Positions 1-8,197 of a DNA stretch of 64,000 nucleotides are shown here, piece by piece. The position numbers and the translations under genes were made by a program. Every line of letters starts with the position of its first letter. The first letter of the stretch is position 1. Source of the DNA: Methanofollis fontis (GTDB taxonomy: Archaea > Halobacteriota > Methanomicrobia > Methanomicrobiales > Methanofollaceae); assembly GCF_004297185.1 (NCBI RefSeq), contig NZ_PGCL01000001.1, positions 186,001 to 250,000 of the forward strand. Reading direction: 5' to 3'. A model generated the notes under the pieces. The model ran no database searches and was not told the DNA's origin. It worked only from the letters and a program-made list of their open reading frames with translations.

Positions 1-1121
1 CGGTGTTCCCGACACAGGCGGAGATCGAGGCGATCAAACCCCTCCGAGAGTGCATCGAGTGCATGTCCTGCGTCTCGGTCTGCCCGGCCCTGAAGGTTTC
101 CGATTTTGCCGGACCGACGGCGATGCGGCAGGAGATGCGCCTTGCCCTCGATCCGCGTGACACGCAGGACCGCATCGCCGAGGCGATCGAGCATGACCTC
201 TTCAACTGCACCACCTGCCAGCAGTGCTGGAAGGTCTGCCCCAAGGAGATCCAGACCCCGGGCAAGGCGATCGAGAAGCTGCGGGAGATCGCCAACCGGC
301 GCGGCCTCACCCTCCCCCGCCACCAGGAGGTGGCCGAACTGGTCAGGACGACCGGTCGATCGGTCGGGAAGACGCAGGAGACCTTCCTGGAACAGGTGCC
401 CGAGGTGATCGAGCCCGAGGGCGAGGTGCGGGCCACAGTCGGCTTTTTCGTGGGCTGCATGTACAACGGCAGACTTCCACAGACCGCACTGGACATGATC
501 GAGGTGATGCGGAGGAACGGCATCCGCGTGATCATCCCGCACGAACAGGTCTGCTGCGGTTCCCCGCTGATCCGCACCGGCCAGACGGCGATCGTCGACT
601 CCCTCAAGCACCAGAACATCGAGGCCTTCACCTCCCGCGATATCGATATCGTGATGACAATGTGCGCCGGGTGCGGTTCGACCCTGAAAAACGATTATGA
701 CACTCCTTTCACCGTGATGGACGCCACAGAGGTGCTGAACAGGGTCGGGATCGAAGACCCCGCCCCCCTCCACATCACCGTCACCTACCATGACCCCTGC
801 CACCTCCTCAGGGGGCAGGGCATATCAGAGGAGCCGCGCAAACTCCTCAGAAAGGTGGTCGACCGTCTGGTCGAGACCCCGAACCAGTGCTGCGGGTCCG
901 GCGGCGGCGTCCGTTCGGGCGTCCCCGAGGTGGCGGGCGCCCTGGGTCAGAAGAGAGGGGAGGCCTTCGAGTCGAGCGGTGCCGAGATGGTCGTATCCTG
1001 CTGCCCCTTCTGCGAGTTCCATATCGCCGAGAATACGCGCCTGCCGGTGAAGGACCTGATGACCCTGCTGCGCCGGGGCTACGAGGAGAAAGACCGGCAG
1101 AAGGCAGCAAAAGAGGAATGA
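1..1121 (+). CDS. tfrB: Thiol:fumarate reductase subunit B (TfrB), 5'-truncated by window edge
   Basis: The reading frame is already open at the window edge; about 372 residues of the C-terminal part are visible. The first GTG at base 3 is probably internal. Two CxxCxxCxxxCP ferredoxin motifs lie at visible residues 17-28 and 69-80, followed by two CCG domains (CCGSP near 184, CCGSGGG near 297, plus MCAGCG and SCCPFC). SdhB/FrdB-type clusters followed by HdrB-like CCG domains is the TfrB arrangement; TfrB couples CoM-SH/CoB-SH oxidation to fumarate reduction in the cytoplasm. The N-terminal 2Fe-2S domain lies outside the window. An HdrC-HdrB-type fusion is the main alternative. Confidence 0.8.
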   Translation, partial: VFPTQAEIEAIKPLRECIECMSCVSVCPALKVSDFAGPTAMRQEMRLALDPRDTQDRIAEAIEHDLFNCTTCQQCWKVCPKEIQTPGKAIEKLREIANRRGLTLPRHQEVAELVRTTGRSVGKTQETFLEQVPEVIEPEGEVRATVGFFVGCMYNGRLPQTALDMIEVMRRNGIRVIIPHEQVCCGSPLIRTGQTAIVDSLKHQNIEAFTSRDIDIVMTMCAGCGSTLKNDYDTPFTVMDATEVLNRVGIEDPAPLHITVTYHDPCHLLRGQGISEEPRKLLRKVVDRLVETPNQCCGSGGGVRSGVPEVAGALGQKRGEAFESSGAEMVVSCCPFCEFHIAENTRLPVKDLMTLLRRGYEEKDRQKAAKEE

Positions 1122-1152
1122 AGACCTCCATACACCCCCATCCCCAGATACC

Positions 1153-3159
1153 ATGGACGCACCCCTATTCGACAGCATCATCATCGTCTTCGGACTTGCC
1201 ATCCTCATCCTTTTCGTCTGCACCCGCCTGCGCATCCCGGCAATCGTCGGTTTCCTCATCACCGGCATGCTCGTCGGCCCGCACGCCCTCGGGCTGATCC
1301 CGGATTCCCAGACCGTCAGCACGATCGCTGAGATCGGGATCATCCTTCTCCTGTTCACCATTGGCATGGAGTTCTCGTTCCAGAACCTGCTCCGCATCCG
1401 CCGCGCCGTCCTAATCGGCGGATCAGTGCAGGTGCTCCTCACCATCGCCGTGGTTGCGGCGGTGGCGATGATCGCCGGCCTCTCGGTCCAGCAGGCGATC
1501 TTCTTCGGGTTCCTGCTCTCTCTCTCCAGCACGGCGATCGTGCTCTCCATCCTGCAGGGGCGCTCGGAGGTCGAGAGCCCGCATGGGCGCACGGCACTGG
1601 GCATCCTGATCTTTCAGGACCTCGTGATCATCCCGATGATGCTCCTGGTCCCGATCCTTGCCGGGGAGGCAGGCGAGGGTGCCTCTTCGATCCCGATGTT
1701 CCTGCTCACTTCGGTGGCGATACTGGGCTTCGTGATCGTCTCCGCCCGCTGGCTCGTCCCCTATCTCCTGTTTCAGGTGGCGCGACTCCGGAGCAAGGAG
1801 ATCTTCCTCCTCTCGATCGTCGTCATCTGCCTCTTCACCGCATGGCTCACTGCCAGTGCCGGTCTCTCCCTCTCCCTCGGCGCCTTCCTGGCCGGGCTGA
1901 TCATCTCGGAGTCCGAATACTCGCATGAGGCGCTGGGGGCCATCCTGCCCTTCAAGGACGTATTCACCAGTTTTTTCTTTATATCGGTTGGAATGCTCCT
2001 CAACATCGGCTTTTTGCTCGAAAATCCGGCGATTATCCTGGCCCTCACCGCCGGCATCGTCCTCCTGAAGGCCGCCGTCGCCGGCACCGCCACGCTTGCG
2101 ATCGGCTACTCCCTGCGGACCGCCGTGCTTGCCGGACTTTCAATCAGCCAGATCGGCGAGTTTTCGTTCGTGCTCTCTGAGAGCGGCGCAAGTTACGGAC
2201 TTATCGACAACGGCATGTACCAGGGCTTCCTTGCGGTGACCGTCATCTCGATGATCGCCACGCCCTTCCTGATCGATTCAGCACCTCGAGCAGCCGAACG
2301 GGCGATGCGCCTCTCCCTGCCGACCCGTATCAGGCAGGGCACGGTCCCGGAGACGAAAACGGGTGAGCACGAACAGAAAGACCATATCATCATCATCGGT
2401 TTTGGGCTTGGCGGGAGAAATGTCGCCAGAGCGGCGCGGGCCGCCGATATCCCCTATGTGATCGTCGAGACAAATCCGGAGACGGTGCGGGAAGAACGCG
2501 ATCGCGGCGAACCGATCCATTACGGCGACGCCACCAGGCGGGCGGTGCTCGCCCATGCCGGCATTGCAGCGGCAAAGGTGCTCGTCATCGTCATCTCCGA
2601 CCCCACGGCCACCCGGCGGATCGTCGCTGCCGCCCGCCGGGCCAACCCGCACCTGCGGATCATCGCCCGCACCCGTTACATGGGAGATATCGCCGAACTC
2701 TCACGTCTTGGCGCTGACGAGGTCGTCCCCGAGGAGTTCGTCACCTCCATCGAGATCTTCTCGCGCATCCTCTCCTCATACCTGGTGCCGCGGGACGAGA
2801 TCGAGCGCTTCGCCGCAGAAGTGCGCACCGACGGGTATGTGCTCTTCAGGTCGTCTGAGGCGCCGGCACCCGCCCTTGAGGACATCGGGTTCTACCGCCC
2901 CGGCGCCGAGATCGAGAGCCTCAGGGTGAGTGCGGGCGCCCCGATCAGCGATCAGAGTCTTGGTGAAATGAATCTCCGCCGCCGGTTCGGCGTCACCGTG
3001 CTCGCAATCCGCCGGGGTGCCGGAGTGATCACGGCGCCCTGCGGCGATACCAGGATCGAGGAGGACGACATCTGCGTGGTCATCGGCCCCGAAGACCGGA
3101 TCGCCGACCTCGAGCCCTTATTCCGGGGAGAAGAGAACGGGGAAGAAAACGGGAGGTGA
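1153..3159 (+). CDS. Kef-type monovalent cation:proton antiporter (CPA2) with RCK domains
   Basis: A 668-aa membrane protein. Residues about 1-385 are strongly hydrophobic with roughly a dozen membrane segments, as in the Na+/H+ exchanger domain. A cytoplasmic TrkA-N/RCK domain follows (Rossmann GFGLGG near residue 415, with an acidic residue, VETN, ending the second strand), then a TrkA-C domain near 575-660. This is the KefB/KefC layout; it probably exchanges K+ or Na+ for H+ under nucleotide or ligand control. It starts 31 bp after tfrB with no clear Shine-Dalgarno, and its end converges with the thioredoxin reductase gene. Substrate ion cannot be told from sequence. Confidence 0.85.
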   Translation: MDAPLFDSIIIVFGLAILILFVCTRLRIPAIVGFLITGMLVGPHALGLIPDSQTVSTIAEIGIILLLFTIGMEFSFQNLLRIRRAVLIGGSVQVLLTIAVVAAVAMIAGLSVQQAIFFGFLLSLSSTAIVLSILQGRSEVESPHGRTALGILIFQDLVIIPMMLLVPILAGEAGEGASSIPMFLLTSVAILGFVIVSARWLVPYLLFQVARLRSKEIFLLSIVVICLFTAWLTASAGLSLSLGAFLAGLIISESEYSHEALGAILPFKDVFTSFFFISVGMLLNIGFLLENPAIILALTAGIVLLKAAVAGTATLAIGYSLRTAVLAGLSISQIGEFSFVLSESGASYGLIDNGMYQGFLAVTVISMIATPFLIDSAPRAAERAMRLSLPTRIRQGTVPETKTGEHEQKDHIIIIGFGLGGRNVARAARAADIPYVIVETNPETVREERDRGEPIHYGDATRRAVLAHAGIAAAKVLVIVISDPTATRRIVAAARRANPHLRIIARTRYMGDIAELSRLGADEVVPEEFVTSIEIFSRILSSYLVPRDEIERFAAEVRTDGYVLFRSSEAPAPALEDIGFYRPGAEIESLRVSAGAPISDQSLGEMNLRRRFGVTVLAIRRGAGVITAPCGDTRIEEDDICVVIGPEDRIADLEPLFRGEENGEENGR

Positions 3160-3166
3160 AGGGGCA

Positions 3167-4321
3167 TCACTGTGCAAGCAGATAGGCCTGCACCTCGAGC
3201 GCCGCCTTCGCCCCCTCACCGGCGGCAATGATGATCTGTTTGCCCTTGATCGAGGTGACGTCGCCGGCGGCAAACACGCCGGGTGAATCGGTCCGGCAGT
3301 TCTCGTCCACAATGATCTCGCCACCATCATTGAGGGCGACAAGACCGCGCACGGCATCGACATTCGGTTCGTGCCCGATCTCCGCAAACACCCCGTCCAC
3401 GGCGATCTCCTCCTCGTCACCGCTCTCGTTGTTCCTGATGCGGATACCGGTGAGCACGGACTCACCCGAGAGAGCGGACACGGTGAAGGGGCGGTGGATG
3501 GTAACATTTTCGTGCTCCTTCAGGCGGTCGAGGTACACCGCATCAGCCCGGATGGTGCTCCGGACGATCATGTGGACCTGCCGGGCGATCCGTGCCATCT
3601 CGATCGCCGCCGTCACCGCCGCGTTACCGCCGCCAACGATGGCCACGTCCCGATCGCGGAAGAGCGGACCGTCACAGGTCGAACAGACCGAGACCCCCCG
3701 CCCCCAGAAGCGGTCCTCCCCCTCGACACCGAGACGACGGGGGCGCCGCCCGGTGGCCACGATCACGCTCCGGGCCAGAAAAGAGCGGTCAGAAAAGGTT
3801 TTGACCAGGAATGTCCCGTCCTTCCGGGTGATGCCCGTCACCCGGTCGAGTTCCAGGTGAATATTCAGGTTCCTCACCTGTTCCTCGAATTTCGACATCA
3901 GGTCCTCACCGCTCACCATCCGGTAACCCATATAATTCTCGATCGCCCAGGACTCCATCGCCTGTCCACCGATATTCTCTGAGATGATCATCGTCGAGAG
4001 GAGCTTGCGGGTGGTATAGACCGCGGCCGTCAACCCTGCCGGTCCGGCGCCCATGATGATGACGTCAAAGACCTCTTCCTCCCGCCCCCCGGCACCGAAG
4101 ACTTCAGTGAGCCGCGGCACATCGAACCCGATGATCATCTCGTCGCCCGCCACCGTCACCGGCACCCCGTACTGCCCGGTGAGTGCCACCATCTCCTCTG
4201 CCGCTGCCGTGTCGGCGCCGACATCGACATCCTCGTATTCGATATTGTTTTTTTCGAGGAATGCCTTGACCATGCGGCAGTATGGGCACTGTTTTGTCGA
4301 GTACACCTTTACCTTCGGCAT
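3167..4321 (-). CDS. trxB: Glutaredoxin-thioredoxin reductase fusion
   Basis: 384 aa. Residues 1-78 form a glutaredoxin-like domain with CPYC at 12-15. From about residue 84 there is an FAD/NAD-binding thioredoxin reductase with GAGPAG (91-96), the redox motif CSTCDG near 215, a second GGGNAA nucleotide motif and a C-terminal GD-type FAD motif. The start at 4321 is chosen because AGGAAGG lies just upstream and the glutaredoxin fold begins there; the longer frame upstream has no conserved features. A TTTTATTC box at about 4341-4350 may be its promoter. It heads a set of oxidative-stress genes. The fused glutaredoxin may be the direct electron acceptor of the reductase. Confidence 0.88.
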   Translation of the reverse strand: MPKVKVYSTKQCPYCRMVKAFLEKNNIEYEDVDVGADTAAAEEMVALTGQYGVPVTVAGDEMIIGFDVPRLTEVFGAGGREEEVFDVIIMGAGPAGLTAAVYTTRKLLSTMIISENIGGQAMESWAIENYMGYRMVSGEDLMSKFEEQVRNLNIHLELDRVTGITRKDGTFLVKTFSDRSFLARSVIVATGRRPRRLGVEGEDRFWGRGVSVCSTCDGPLFRDRDVAIVGGGNAAVTAAIEMARIARQVHMIVRSTIRADAVYLDRLKEHENVTIHRPFTVSALSGESVLTGIRIRNNESGDEEEIAVDGVFAEIGHEPNVDAVRGLVALNDGGEIIVDENCRTDSPGVFAAGDVTSIKGKQIIIAAGEGAKAALEVQAYLLAQ

Positions 4322-4539
4322 ATGTTCCTTCCTCACAGAACTGGAATAAAAGGGTTGCGCCGGGAACGGCCCATTTCCACCAATGATACGCCCATTCCAG
4401 AAGGCGTAACGGGGTGCGCTTACGTTCCATGCGCCCATCCATGCAACAGGCGCCGGGAGGGACATAATAGACCCTGATGACACAACAGGATCCCCGGAGT
4501 CCCGGTTCAATACCAGGAACACCAGAAAAATGGAGGTGA

Positions 4540-5040
4540 TCACTCCACGCTGCCGAAACGGACGCCCGGGACCCCGCAGATCGGGCACCGTTCCGGGACG
4601 GCGTTCAGGACGATGTTGCCGCAGACCGGGCAGAGGAAGACATCGGTGAGATCGAGATCCTTTCCGCCCTGCACCGCCTCAAGCGCCCGCGTATACAGAC
4701 CGGCATGCACCTGTTCGGCCTTCATGGCGTGGGTGAAAGTGATCACGGCCTCATCATTCCCCTCCTTCTCCGCCTCCTCGACAAAACGGGGGTACATCTC
4801 GGTGAACTCGTCGGTCTCGCCCTCGATGCTCCCCTGCAGGTTCTCGGCCGTCGTCTTCAGGCCACCCATCACGACGAGTTCGCGCCGCGCGTGGATCGCC
4901 TCGGCCATGGAGGCGGCCCGATAGAGACGCCCCACATTCTTGAAACCCTCTTCGTCGGCTTTCTCGGAAAATGCTGCGTATTTCCGGTTTGCCTGCGATT
5001 CACCGGCAAATGCCGCCCTGAGATTCTCCTGTGTTGCCAT
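4540..5040 (-). CDS. rbr: Rubrerythrin
   Basis: 166 aa. The N-terminal four-helix ferritin-like domain carries the ExxH-type iron ligands (AEAIHARRE and KAEQVHAG). A C-terminal rubredoxin-like ribbon has CPVC and CPIC. It reduces hydrogen peroxide with electrons delivered through rubredoxin-type partners, in the cytoplasm. The ATG at 5040 sits about 28 bp from a TATA box (5064-5073), pointing to a leaderless mRNA, so the in-frame extension upstream is not used. A run of five T on the coding strand (4526-4530) follows the stop codon. Confidence 0.93.
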   Translation of the reverse strand: MATQENLRAAFAGESQANRKYAAFSEKADEEGFKNVGRLYRAASMAEAIHARRELVVMGGLKTTAENLQGSIEGETDEFTEMYPRFVEEAEKEGNDEAVITFTHAMKAEQVHAGLYTRALEAVQGGKDLDLTDVFLCPVCGNIVLNAVPERCPICGVPGVRFGSVE

Positions 5041-5063
5041 GATTGACCATCTGATCAGGGATC

Positions 5064-5073
5064 TACATATACC
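5064..5073 (-). promoter_or_regulatory. TATA box of rubrerythrin
   Basis: Coding-strand sequence GGTATATGTA centred about 28 bp before the ATG at 5040. This spacing predicts transcription starting at or next to the start codon. Confidence 0.5.
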
Positions 5074-5159
5074 TTCCACCCGGCAGGGGAGGCGGACGAC
5101 CGGAACAGAGGCTCCGGACCCGATTCAGGGGGGCGGGGACCGCCGGATCACAATTTGAA

Positions 5160-5171
5160 TATTTATATATT
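5160..5171 (+). promoter_or_regulatory. TATA box of radC-cdf operon
   Basis: TATTTATATATT in an AT-rich patch, centred about 27 bp before the ATG at 5193, with no Shine-Dalgarno between. This fits a leaderless transcript. Confidence 0.55.
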
Positions 5172-5192
5172 ACCGGAACCGAACCCAACCTG

Positions 5193-5849
5193 ATGAAGCG
5201 GATGCGCGATATGGCGGACCCGGACCGCCCACGGGAGAAGATCGCCACCCGGGGCGTGGGCGCCCTCACCGACCGGGAATTGATCGCCGCCATCATCGGG
5301 AGGGGGGTGCCGGGACGGGACGTGCTGGAGATCGCCCGTGATATCGAGGGGGTGATCGCCGATTCTGGGGCGCCCCCCTATGCCGCCCTCACAGAGATCC
5401 AGGGGGTCGGATCGGCGAAGGCCTGCCAGATCGCCGCCGCCTTCGAACTCGCCCGCCGCCATTACGAACCCGGCGAGGTGCGCATCGCCGCTCCGGCAGA
5501 CGTGGTGCCGCTCGTGCGCCACATCGCCGATCGAAAACAGGAATATTTCGTCTGCATCTCGCTCAACGGCGCCGGGGAGGTGATCGGCAACCGGGAGGTG
5601 ACCAAGGGGCTGATCAACTACAGCCCGGTCCACCCGCGGGAGGTGTTCGCCGACGTGATCACCGACCGGGCGACCTCGGTGATCTTTGTGCACAACCATC
5701 CCTCGGGAAGCCTCGAACCAAGCCGTGAAGACATCGCCATGACCCGCCAGCTCGTTTCGGCCGCCGAGATCCTGGGGATCCGGGTGCTCGACCATATCAT
5801 CATCACTCGCCGCGCCCACCTCTCCATGCGCGAACGCGGACTGCTCTGA
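5193..5849 (+). CDS. radC: RadC/JAB-domain (MPN+) protein
   Basis: 218 aa, the usual RadC length. An N-terminal UPF0758-like helical region contains a helix-hairpin-helix (IQGVGSAKA, about 69-77). The C-terminal JAB/MPN+ metalloprotease-like domain has the zinc-binding HNHPSG motif at 167-172 followed by the conserved Asp (SRED). Despite the name, a DNA-repair role for RadC is not established; a metal-dependent hydrolase is the safest reading. It is followed after 6 bp by the CDF transporter, so the two are probably co-transcribed. Confidence 0.88.
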   Translation: MKRMRDMADPDRPREKIATRGVGALTDRELIAAIIGRGVPGRDVLEIARDIEGVIADSGAPPYAALTEIQGVGSAKACQIAAAFELARRHYEPGEVRIAAPADVVPLVRHIADRKQEYFVCISLNGAGEVIGNREVTKGLINYSPVHPREVFADVITDRATSVIFVHNHPSGSLEPSREDIAMTRQLVSAAEILGIRVLDHIIITRRAHLSMRERGLL

Positions 5850-5855
5850 AACGGC

Positions 5856-6740
5856 ATGACCGATTACCGCCGGGTGAACCGGACCCTCTGGCTGATCCTT
5901 ACGGCAAACATCCTCGTAGCAGTTGCAAAAGCCTCATTCGGCCTCATGGCCGGTTCGATGTCGATGGTGGCCGACGCCCTCCATTCCACCTTCGACTCGG
6001 CCTCGAACGTCATCGGGATCATCGCCACCCGCTACGCCGCACTCCCCCCGGACAGAAACCATCCCTACGGTCATGCAAAGGTGGAGACGCTCGCCACCCT
6101 GATCATCGGGGGGATGCTCATGCTGACGGCCTACTGGGTGATCAGCGAGGGCCTGGGGCGCCTCAGCGGCGGGGCATCACCGACGATCACCGGGGTCACG
6201 ATCGCCGTGATGGCAGGGACACTCGTCGTCAACCTGCTTGTGGCCAGGTATGAACGGCGCATGGGGGAGGAACTGGGGAGCCCCTTTCTCATCGCCGATT
6301 CAGAGCACACAAAAAGCGACATCTGGGTCTCCCTCTCGGTGCTTGCCGGTTTTGTCGCCGTCACCCTCGGGTACCCCATCGCCGATCCCCTCATCGCCCT
6401 CCTCATCGGTGCCGTCATCGGACGGATGGGGCTCTCCATCCTGCATGAGGCCGGTCTGATCCTCACCGACGCCACGACGGTGGAATGCGTCGAGGCGGTC
6501 AGAGAGGCGGTGGCGGGAATAGAGGGGGCGAAGGGGTTCCACCGTTTCCGCTGCCGGGGAACACCCGGCAACCTCTTCGCTGACATCCATGTCACCGTCG
6601 ACCCGCAGATGAGCGTTGAGGACGCCCATGCCATCGCTTCACGGGTGGAGGCGGCGATCAAGGGCGCCGTAGCCGGCATGCAGGAGGTGGTGGTGCACAT
6701 CGAACCCTCACGGAAGGAGGGAGAGGGGAAATCCGGGTAG
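5856..6740 (+). CDS. Cation diffusion facilitator (CDF) family metal exporter
   Basis: 294 aa with about six membrane segments. Metal-site motifs typical of CDF proteins are visible: HSTFD in the second segment and HTKSD before the fifth. The C-terminal cytoplasmic ferredoxin-like domain (from about residue 210) contains HRFRCRG and ADIHVTVDP and ends in VHIEP. It probably exports Zn2+, Fe2+ or Mn2+ in exchange for protons. It is coupled to radC by a 6-bp gap and converges with the flavoprotein gene downstream. Confidence 0.9.
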   Translation: MTDYRRVNRTLWLILTANILVAVAKASFGLMAGSMSMVADALHSTFDSASNVIGIIATRYAALPPDRNHPYGHAKVETLATLIIGGMLMLTAYWVISEGLGRLSGGASPTITGVTIAVMAGTLVVNLLVARYERRMGEELGSPFLIADSEHTKSDIWVSLSVLAGFVAVTLGYPIADPLIALLIGAVIGRMGLSILHEAGLILTDATTVECVEAVREAVAGIEGAKGFHRFRCRGTPGNLFADIHVTVDPQMSVEDAHAIASRVEAAIKGAVAGMQEVVVHIEPSRKEGEGKSG

Positions 6741-6744
6741 GAAA

Positions 6745-7344
6745 TCAGTCGGATGGTCCGACAATCGAGCAGAGTTCCCGCCCCTTCTCACGGCATGCCT
6801 CCACGATCTCCGGGCGGGTCCTGATATCCCGCACATGGTCCATGTCCCGCTGGAACACGCCGTCCCAGTAGGGGCAGTCGATGATCTCACAGAAGGTCCG
6901 GGTCGTCTGGAGGGCGCCGTCGAAGACATCGTCGTAGTTTGTGCCCGAGATGCAGATGAACAGGGTTTTTCTTTGTTTTCGGCGGTCTGGAGAGATAAAA
7001 GAGTTTTTTCGCATGTACTTTGCCATATAATAGACCTGAAACCGGTCCATAAACGACTTCAGCTTCCCCGGAATACCCATCGTCATGATGGGGGTGGCGA
7101 TGATCAGACCGTCCATCTCCCTGAACCGCCGGTAGAAGGGGGTGACGTCATCCTGCATCCGGCAGTCCTCGTGCTCCATGCAGTGCAGGATCTCCATGCA
7201 GGGTGAGAAGTTCAGGAAGGGCACCATCACCCGCTCCACCTCACACCCCCCCTCCTCGGCCCCGGCGACCGCCTGCTCAAAAAGATAGGCGGTATTGCCG
7301 TTCCTGACCGGACTGCCGAGAAGGGCGATGATCTTCTTTCCCAT
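6745..7344 (-). CDS. NADPH-dependent FMN reductase-like flavoprotein
   Basis: 199 aa flavodoxin-like protein. The N-terminal GSPVRNGNT is the FMN-phosphate loop of the NADPH-dependent FMN reductase/iron-sulfur flavoprotein family, and ATPIMTMGIPG is the isoalloxazine-contacting loop. Cysteines are scattered (CMEILHCMEHEDC) and do not form the compact Isf motif, so it may lack the 4Fe-4S cluster. The ATG at 7344 is preferred; a TTG six bases upstream sits closer to the AGAGG Shine-Dalgarno and is possible. The gene is divergent from the zinc-ribbon gene. Electron donor and acceptor are unknown. Confidence 0.75.
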   Translation of the reverse strand: MGKKIIALLGSPVRNGNTAYLFEQAVAGAEEGGCEVERVMVPFLNFSPCMEILHCMEHEDCRMQDDVTPFYRRFREMDGLIIATPIMTMGIPGKLKSFMDRFQVYYMAKYMRKNSFISPDRRKQRKTLFICISGTNYDDVFDGALQTTRTFCEIIDCPYWDGVFQRDMDHVRDIRTRPEIVEACREKGRELCSIVGPSD

Positions 7345-7396
7345 GCACAAGAACCTCTTTCCCTCCTATATCTACCTATTCCCCCCCCTGCAAAAG

Positions 7397-7408
7397 CCAT
7401 ATATAATG
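7397..7408. promoter_or_regulatory. Shared AT-rich promoter between divergent genes
   Basis: CATATATAATGG lies between the flavoprotein (-) and the zinc-ribbon protein (+). The + direction gives a TATA box about 35 bp from the GTG at 7438, which has GGTGA four bases ahead of it. It can also be read toward the minus gene. Confidence 0.4.
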
Positions 7409-7437
7409 GATCATGCTATTCTTCGTCTGGTGAAAAC

Positions 7438-7662
7438 GTGACTGCAGAAGAACCCACGAAGGTAAAGGCAGGAGAGAAGGTCGGCCCCGGCAAGTATGTC
7501 TGTATCGACTGCGGTCGGGAACTCCATGTGACCGAATCCGAGAAGGATCTGGTCAAGTGCCCGAGCTGTGCCTGCGAGACCTACCAGTGCTTCCCGATGA
7601 CGCACATCAGACCCGACATCAAGACACCTGAAGACGCAGTTCACCCGCCAAAACGCAAGTAA
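7438..7662 (+). CDS. Small zinc-ribbon protein
   Basis: 74 aa, starting at GTG with GGTGA four bases upstream. It contains one rubredoxin/zinc-ribbon-like knuckle pair, CIDCG and CPSCAC, with a PGKYVC stretch as seen in small zinc-ribbon proteins of methanogens. It precedes the desulforedoxin-like, CMD-like and peroxiredoxin genes in the same direction, which suggests a role in redox chemistry or metal handling. No specific function can be assigned. Confidence 0.7.
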   Translation: MTAEEPTKVKAGEKVGPGKYVCIDCGRELHVTESEKDLVKCPSCACETYQCFPMTHIRPDIKTPEDAVHPPKRK

Positions 7663-7699
7663 ACCCCCTATCGGTGCGGGGGGCCGGAGGAATGGTTTC

Positions 7700-7825
7700 A
7701 TGGCGAATGTTGAAGAGGTGGGACAGATCTTCATCTGTGAGATCTGCGGCAACGTGGTCGAAGTAAAGGAGGTCGGCGGAGGCGAACTGGTCTGTTGCGG
7801 CGAACCGATGGTCCTCCAGGAGTGA
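7700..7825 (+). CDS. Desulforedoxin-like mini-protein
   Basis: 41 aa beginning [11 protein letters not shown]. It has the desulforedoxin pattern CEIC followed by a CC pair (VCCGEPM) and ends MVLQE, matching the N-terminal FeS4 domain of desulfoferrodoxin/superoxide reductase but without the catalytic neelaredoxin domain. GGAGG lies upstream. Its TGA overlaps the ATG of the next gene by one base (TGATG), so translation is probably coupled. It likely acts as a small electron carrier, possibly toward rubrerythrin or peroxiredoxin. Confidence 0.8.
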   Translation: MANVEEVGQIFICEICGNVVEVKEVGGGELVCCGEPMVLQE

Positions 7826-8172
7826 TGGACATGGAACAGAAGATGAAGGAACTTGAGGAGAAGATCGGCAAAGTTCCGAAAATATTTGCCGAACTCAAGG
7901 ATATCGAACCCGACATCTATGAGAAGGTGATGGGCATCGATCAACTCGTCTGGGCGGACGGTGCCCTATCCAAACAGACGAAAAAAGTGATTGCTATCGC
8001 TATTGCAGCTGCCCTCAGGGACCGCCATGCGGTAAGGGCCCAGATGGCGGGCGCAAAGAACCTGGGCGTCAGGAAAGAGGAGATCGAAGAGGGGCTCCGC
8101 GTCGCCTTCCTGCTGGCCGGCATGCCGGCCTATGTCTATGGTAAGACGGCGCTCGAGGAGATGATGGGGTAA
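7825..8172 (+). CDS. Carboxymuconolactone decarboxylase-like protein lacking cysteines
   Basis: 115 aa, all-alpha, with the CMD/AhpD core pattern (KVIAIAIAAALRDRHAV, then AGAKNLGV and EEGLRVAFLLAG). AhpD enzymes carry a CxxC at the start of this helix; here the protein contains no cysteine at all, so it cannot be a disulfide-reducing AhpD. The start at 7825 overlaps the previous stop; an ATG at 7831 is also possible. It lies between the desulforedoxin-like protein and peroxiredoxin, probably one operon. It may be a structural or cofactor-binding member of the family. Confidence 0.75.
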   Translation: MDMEQKMKELEEKIGKVPKIFAELKDIEPDIYEKVMGIDQLVWADGALSKQTKKVIAIAIAAALRDRHAVRAQMAGAKNLGVRKEEIEEGLRVAFLLAGMPAYVYGKTALEEMMG

Positions 8173-8197
8173 TTCCCCCTCTTTTCAGGTGATTGAT

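Noticed and set aside
4322-4588. N-terminal extension of the thioredoxin reductase fusion
   Set aside because: The open frame continues 89 codons upstream, but it crosses the promoter, has no conserved residues, and the AGGAAGG before ATG 4321 marks the start.
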